Shown here one piece after another: positions 5,306 to 9,394 of a DNA stretch of 9,394 bases (positions are counted from its first letter, which is position 1; every line of letters begins with the position of its first letter). Both the position numbers and the translations under genes were made by a program. The notes under the pieces were generated by a model. The model searched no databases, was not told the origin of the DNA, and was given only the letters and a program-made list of their open reading frames with translations. The DNA is from an uncultured bacterium. Its GTDB lineage: Bacteria; Bacillota; Clostridia; Oscillospirales; Acutalibacteraceae. The stretch covers positions 1-9,394 of the forward strand of contig CAJMOI010000072.1 in the NCBI GenBank assembly GCA_905215105.1, written 5' to 3'.

Positions 5306-6352
5306 ATGGAAAGACGTTTGACCAAACAGGTAATGGCCGGAAAAACCGCCATCGGCGGCACCGCGCCTGTCACCATTCAGTCCATGCTGAATGTGCCGTC
5401 TACCGACATTGCGGGAAGCGTGGCCCAGGCTGTCCGGCTGGAAAAGGCCGGGTGCCAGATGATCCGCGCCGCCATTCCCAACCGGGAAGCGGTGGCGCTG
5501 ATTCCCGCCCTGAAAGAGGCGGTTTCCGTGCCGCTGGTGGCGGATATCCACTTTGATTATAAACTGGCGCTGGAATCGGCGGCTGCGGGCATTGATAAAA
5601 TCCGCATCAATCCCGGCAATATCGGTTCCGACGACCATGTGAAAGTGGTGGCCGACGAGTGCCGCCGCCGGAAAATCCCCATCCGAATCGGCGTCAACTC
5701 CGGTTCGCTGGAAAAGGAGATTCTGGCCAAATATGGCAGCCCCACGCCGGAAGCTCTCTGTGAAAGCGCCCTGTATCATGCATCTCTGCTGGAAAAGTTC
5801 GACTTTGACGACATTGTGATTTCCATTAAATCCTCCAGCGTGGATACCATGATCCGCGCTTATGAGCTGGCGGCGCAGGCGTGCCACTATCCGCTGCATC
5901 TGGGTGTTACGGAAGCGGGCACTGCCCGAATGGGCCTGATTAAATCGGCCATCGGCATTGGAAGTCTGCTCCAGCGGGGCATTGGCGATACCATCCGGGT
6001 GTCTTTGACTGCCGACCCGGTGGAAGAGGTATACGCGGCCAAGGATATTCTGAAAGGCCTTGGCATGGGGCACGGGCCCAGACTGGTTTCCTGTCCCACC
6101 TGCGGAAGAAACCGGATCGATCTGATCTCCATTGCCGCAGAGGTGGAAAACCGGCTGGAAAGCTGTGAGAAGGACATCACCGTGGCGGTGATGGGATGCG
6201 CGGTCAATGGTCCCGGGGAAGCCCGGGAAGCGGATATCGGTATTGCCGGCGGCATGGGGGAAGGGCTGCTCTTTAAAAAGGGCGAAATTCTCTATAAAGT
6301 GCCGGAGGAAAAGCTGGTAGACGCACTGATGGATGAAATCGAAAAGCTGTAA
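5306..6352 (+). CDS. ispG: 4-hydroxy-3-methylbut-2-enyl diphosphate synthase (GcpE/IspG)
   Basis: Iron-sulfur enzyme of the late MEP pathway: reductively opens methylerythritol cyclodiphosphate to HMBPP, using electrons from flavodoxin or ferredoxin. ATG 5306 gives 348 residues, typical of the compact bacterial form with a TIM barrel followed by an iron-sulfur domain. Motifs: IGGTAPVTIQSMLN near the start, LVADIHFDYKLAL, KIRINPGNIG, IPIRIGVNSGSLE, HLGVTEAGTARMG, GIGDTIRVSLTADP and VEEVYAAKDIL. The 4Fe-4S ligands are Cys263 and Cys266 (SCPTCGR), Cys298 (MGCAVNGPGE) and Glu305. Upstream in-frame starts at 5225, 5285 and 5300 are rejected by spacing to the ribosome binding site. It starts 37 bp after rseP and is followed by a terminator-like hairpin. 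With dxr it gives two MEP genes in one cluster. Confidence 0.96.
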   Translation: MERRLTKQVMAGKTAIGGTAPVTIQSMLNVPSTDIAGSVAQAVRLEKAGCQMIRAAIPNREAVALIPALKEAVSVPLVADIHFDYKLALESAAAGIDKIRINPGNIGSDDHVKVVADECRRRKIPIRIGVNSGSLEKEILAKYGSPTPEALCESALYHASLLEKFDFDDIVISIKSSSVDTMIRAYELAAQACHYPLHLGVTEAGTARMGLIKSAIGIGSLLQRGIGDTIRVSLTADPVEEVYAAKDILKGLGMGHGPRLVSCPTCGRNRIDLISIAAEVENRLESCEKDITVAVMGCAVNGPGEAREADIGIAGGMGEGLLFKKGEILYKVPEEKLVDALMDEIEKL

Positions 6353-6356
6353 CGGA

Positions 6357-6407
6357 GCGCCGCCCCGGATTGATGCTTCTGTATCAGCCGGAGGCGGCGT
6401 GTTTTCT
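6357..6407 (+). terminator. Rho-independent terminator or attenuator between ispG and polC
   Basis: Seven GC pairs (CGCCGCC 6358-6364 with GGCGGCG 6393-6399), a bulged A at 6392, four more pairs (CCGG 6365-6368 with CCGG 6388-6391), and an upper stem of six pairs (6371-6376 with 6381-6386, one G-U) capped by TTCT. A T-rich tail, GTTTTCT, follows at 6401-6407. It lies five bases after the ispG stop. This is the best intrinsic terminator in the window. Only 28 bases separate the tail from the polC start. Confidence 0.75.
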
Positions 6408-6420
6408 CATGAACTTGAAA

Positions 6421-6427
6421 AGGAAGG
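6421..6427 (+). promoter_or_regulatory. Shine-Dalgarno of polC, sets GTG 6436
   Basis: AGGAAGG at 6421-6427 ends eight bases before GTG 6436. The in-frame ATG at 6409 has only the T-rich terminator tail upstream and no ribosome binding sequence, so GTG 6436 is preferred. Confidence 0.7.
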
Positions 6428-6435
6428 TCAGCCCT

Positions 6436-9394
6436 GTGAAGAGCTTTGAAGAATTATTTGAAAAACAAATCGACTGTGCTTCCCTCTCCGATGCGGTGCG
6501 GAAGGGAGAAGTGCGCGCCATCGAGGTAGAGCGGGAGCGGCGGTTTCTGGAAATCACCGTGTTTTTCCCTCAGCCGGTGGAGCGGGAACAGCTGTTTCAG
6601 GCGGAAAAACTGTTGCTGGATTCTCCGTTGCAGGTGGGAAGAGCGGTCATTCGCCCCCGATTTCCGGAAGAGAGCTTTTCTGCGGACTATTTTCCCAGTC
6701 TGGCCGCAGAGCTGAAGCGTCGGGATGCCAGCATTAACGGCAGTTTTCAGGGAGCCACCGCCCGGATTCAGGAACACACGTTTTATGTATCCCTGACTCA
6801 CGGAGGCCACGAGCTGCTGCTGGCGCGAAAGCTGGATAAAGCCCTGTCCGACCTGATTCAGGAGGAATTCAATCTGTTTCTGAATGTTCAGTTTGAAGGA
6901 AAGTTGTCTCTGGAACCGGAGGACGCGGTACATATTGAAGCCATTAAGAAGGAAGAGGAAACCCGCCGCCGGGAATCCGCGGTGGAGGAAGTCCGGCAGT
7001 ATGAATCCATGATGAAGGAACGTCCGGCCAAGTCTCAAAAACCCGCCAAGCCCAAAACCATCAGTGTTCGCACCGATGACAGCCTGTACCCGTCCATTCT
7101 GCCGGAAACAGCCAAGGATATTCTGGGCAGAATGGGCAAGGCTCAGCCGGTTCCGCTGGAACGGGTGACACCGGACATCGGCAGCACCTGTGTCTGGGGC
7201 GAGATTTTCGCCATTGAGAGCAAGGAAACCAGGGATAAGAGCCGGAAAATCTACTCCATCAGCATCACCGACTATACCAGCTCCATTACTCTGAAAATCA
7301 TTCAGGACGCGAAACAGTGCAAGCTGCTGGACACCCTGAAAAAGGGCATGTCTGTGCTGGCAAAGGGACAGGTGGAGTACGATAAATACGATCATGAGGA
7401 CGTAATGCGCCCCCGTTGTCTGGCCACAGTGGAACAGGTGAAGGTGGTGGACGATGCAGAGGAAAAGCGGGTGGAGCTGCACCTGCACACCAATATGTCC
7501 AGTATGGACGGCATGACCCCCGCCGGGGATCTCATCAAGCGGGCGTTCAAATGGGGCCATAAGGCCATCGCCATCACCGACCACGGCGTGGCTCAGGCCT
7601 TCCCCGACGCCATGAACGCAGTGGAAGCCATCCGCAAGGACGGCGGTGAAATGAAGGTCATCTACGGCGTGGAATCCTACTTCGTCAACGACATGGTGCC
7701 TGCCGTTTCCGGAAAAACGGAAATGCCGCTGGATGGGGAGTACATCGTTTTCGATATCGAGACCACCGGTTTGAGCGCCGGAAACGACCGCATGACGGAA
7801 ATCGGCGCCGTCCGCATGAAAAACGGGGAGATTCTCGACAGCTTCGATACTTTCGTCAACCCGGAGCGGCCTATCCCGCCGAAAATCACCGAGCTGACCG
7901 GCATCAACGACGACATGGTCAAGGATGCCCCCAGCGAAAAAGAAGCGCTGGAAGCCTTTTATGCATTCTGCGGAGAGGGGAACCCGGTGCTGGTGGCTCA
8001 TAATGCGGGGTTTGATACCTCCTTTATGCGGGCGGCGGCAGCACGCTGCGGCACGGACTTTCCCTTTGCCTATATTGACACGGTACCTATGTGCCGCTCC
8101 ATGCTGAAAGACATCAAAAACTGCAAGCTGGATACCGTGGCCAACTATCTCAAACTACCGCCCTTCAACCATCACCGTGCCTGTGATGATGCGGCGGTGC
8201 TGGCGCAGATTTTGCAGCAGCTGCTCATTCGCCTGAAAGAGGATACCAGCGCTAAGAATGTTATGGACATCAATACCTCTCTGGCTGGCGGCGACCCGAA
8301 AAAGCTGCCCACTTATCATCAGATTATTCTGGTGAAGAACAAAGCCGGCCTGCGGAACCTCTACAAGCTCATTTCCTATGCCCATCTGGACTATTTCTAT
8401 AAAAAGCCCCGGATTCCCAAAAGTGTGTTGGTGGAGCACCGGGAAGGCCTGATTCTGGGCAGCGCCTGCGAAGCGGGCGAGCTGTTCCGCGCCATCCTGC
8501 GCCACGAGCCGTGGGAAAAGCTGTGTGAAATCGCATCTTTCTATGATTATCTGGAAATCCAGCCTTTGGGCAACAACGCCTTTATGCTGCGGAACGGTAC
8601 CGCTTCCAGCGAAGAGGATTTGAAGGAGTTCAACCGCACCATTGTTCGGTTGGGCGAAAAGCTGAATAAACCCGTTGTCGCCACCGGCGACGTCCACTTT
8701 ATGGACCCCAAGGATGCCCGGTATCGGGAAATCCTCATGGCCGGACAGGGCTTCAGCGATGCATCCGAGCAGGCGCCTTTGTACCTGCGCACCACCGCTG
8801 AAATGCTGGAAGAGTTCAGCTATCTGGGCGAAGAAAAAGCCTATGAGGTGGTGGTCGCCAACCCCAACAAAATCGCCGACAGTATCGATATTGTGCGCCC
8901 CATTCCCGAGGGCGTGTTCCCGCCCTTCATTGACGGCGCAGAGGAGCAGCTGAACTCCATCTGCTGGGAGCGGGCGAAAGAAAAATACGGTGATCCCCTG
9001 CCGGAAATCGTGGAAAAACGATTGAAGCGGGAGCTGGACTCCATTAACAAACACGGCTTCTCTGTGCTGTACATGACTGCTCAAAAGCTGGTGGCGGACT
9101 CCGAGGCCCACGGCTATCTGGTAGGCTCCCGTGGTTCTGTTGGTTCCTCCTTTGTGGCCAGCATGTCCGGTATTTCCGAAGTCAACCCGCTGGAACCCCA
9201 TTATATCTGCCCCAACTGTAAAAACAGCGAATTCATCACCGACGGCAGCTATGGCTCCGGTTTCGACCTGCCCCCGAAAAAGTGTCCCAAGTGCGGCGCC
9301 GACTACAACCGGGACGGCCATACCATCCCCTTTGAAACCTTCCTGGGCTTTGACGGCGATAAGACCCCCGATATTGACCTGAACTTCTCCGGCG
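6436..9394 (+). CDS. polC: DNA polymerase III PolC-type catalytic subunit (5' part)
   Basis: Replicative DNA polymerase of low-GC Gram-positive bacteria, carrying its own 3'-5' proofreading exonuclease. The window holds 986 codons of a family length near 1,430-1,450, and the frame is open to the last base. Domain order: N-terminal region (about 1-165); charged linker (about 168-210); OB fold (about 240-340, CVWGEIFAIESKETRDK); PHP domain beginning VELHLHTNMSSMDGM (346-360) with ITDHG; exonuclease inserted in PHP, DEDDh residues Asp440, Glu442, Asp527, His580 and Asp585; rest of PHP (PTYHQIILVKNKAGLRNLY); polymerase domain with TGDVHFMDP and LVGSRGSVGSSF; a four-cysteine zinc site (Cys925, 928, 950, 953); and the catalytic aspartates 979 and 981 in PDIDLNFSG at the very end. 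GTG 6436 is chosen over ATG 6409 because of its ribosome binding site. Nothing is missing in the visible part. Confidence 0.97.
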   Translation, partial: MKSFEELFEKQIDCASLSDAVRKGEVRAIEVERERRFLEITVFFPQPVEREQLFQAEKLLLDSPLQVGRAVIRPRFPEESFSADYFPSLAAELKRRDASINGSFQGATARIQEHTFYVSLTHGGHELLLARKLDKALSDLIQEEFNLFLNVQFEGKLSLEPEDAVHIEAIKKEEETRRRESAVEEVRQYESMMKERPAKSQKPAKPKTISVRTDDSLYPSILPETAKDILGRMGKAQPVPLERVTPDIGSTCVWGEIFAIESKETRDKSRKIYSISITDYTSSITLKIIQDAKQCKLLDTLKKGMSVLAKGQVEYDKYDHEDVMRPRCLATVEQVKVVDDAEEKRVELHLHTNMSSMDGMTPAGDLIKRAFKWGHKAIAITDHGVAQAFPDAMNAVEAIRKDGGEMKVIYGVESYFVNDMVPAVSGKTEMPLDGEYIVFDIETTGLSAGNDRMTEIGAVRMKNGEILDSFDTFVNPERPIPPKITELTGINDDMVKDAPSEKEALEAFYAFCGEGNPVLVAHNAGFDTSFMRAAAARCGTDFPFAYIDTVPMCRSMLKDIKNCKLDTVANYLKLPPFNHHRACDDAAVLAQILQQLLIRLKEDTSAKNVMDINTSLAGGDPKKLPTYHQIILVKNKAGLRNLYKLISYAHLDYFYKKPRIPKSVLVEHREGLILGSACEAGELFRAILRHEPWEKLCEIASFYDYLEIQPLGNNAFMLRNGTASSEEDLKEFNRTIVRLGEKLNKPVVATGDVHFMDPKDARYREILMAGQGFSDASEQAPLYLRTTAEMLEEFSYLGEEKAYEVVVANPNKIADSIDIVRPIPEGVFPPFIDGAEEQLNSICWERAKEKYGDPLPEIVEKRLKRELDSINKHGFSVLYMTAQKLVADSEAHGYLVGSRGSVGSSFVASMSGISEVNPLEPHYICPNCKNSEFITDGSYGSGFDLPPKKCPKCGADYNRDGHTIPFETFLGFDGDKTPDIDLNFSG

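Noticed and set aside
6454..8001. Long open frame of 515 codons on the minus strand
   Set aside because: It lies wholly inside polC, whose plus-strand product has clear OB, PHP and exonuclease motifs. The minus product is rich in His, Gln and Arg with no recognisable domain, as expected of an antisense shadow of GC-rich coding sequence.
8155..9321. Open frame of 388 codons on the minus strand
   Set aside because: Antisense to the PHP/polymerase part of polC; no recognisable family and no ribosome binding site.
1..9394. CRISPR array, insertion sequence, phage or defence genes, tRNA or rRNA
   Set aside because: No spaced direct repeats, transposase or integrase motifs, defence-type genes, or tRNA/rRNA sequence were seen. 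Apart from the first 54 bases, every long region is explained by core housekeeping genes.

Overview
The window is a 9.4 kb, moderately GC-rich block from a Gram-positive anaerobe of the class Clostridia, probably a gut Oscillospirales/Ruminococcaceae-type bacterium. The reasons are the PolC-type replicative polymerase (typical of Firmicutes), the single-PDZ RseP/RasP protease, the MEP isoprenoid pathway, and the gene order pyrH-frr-uppS-cdsA-dxr-rseP-ispG-polC. That order is the classic Firmicutes housekeeping cluster. In Bacillus subtilis the position between rasP and polC is held by proS and ispG lies elsewhere; here ispG sits there. The family and pathway calls come from protein motifs read by eye; no database search was possible.

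Layout: all intact genes are on the + strand. Positions 1-54 are not part of the operon: read on the - strand they encode a piece of IMP dehydrogenase (guaB) that is joined head-on to the middle of pyrH. Then come the 3' part of pyrH (46-363), frr (452-1006), uppS (1106-1843), cdsA (1879-2703), dxr (2839-4041), rseP (4186-5268), ispG (5306-6352) and the first two thirds of polC (6436 to the window end). Intergenic gaps are 35 to 144 bp. Several hold strong hairpins (376-409, 1033-1066, 2718-2746, 6357-6407), but only the last is followed by a clear T-rich tail. No gap exceeds 300 bp, and there are no RNA genes, CRISPR arrays or insertion sequences.

How the genes fit together: PyrH makes UDP for pyrimidine nucleotides and Frr recycles ribosomes. 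Dxr and IspG are the first committed and a late step of the MEP pathway to isopentenyl and dimethylallyl diphosphate. UppS joins those units into undecaprenyl diphosphate, the lipid carrier of cell-wall synthesis. CdsA makes CDP-diacylglycerol for phospholipids. RseP is a membrane site-2 protease, and PolC replicates the chromosome. The cluster therefore couples translation, envelope lipid supply and replication.

This is mostly an ordinary, well-conserved region and I found no undescribed system. The point most worth checking is the guaB/pyrH junction at about position 45-54, which looks like a chimeric or rearranged join at a short shared sequence. Secondary points are start-codon choice (several GTG starts and an oddly placed ribosome binding site at rseP), a terminator-like hairpin directly before polC, and a possible new promoter before dxr.
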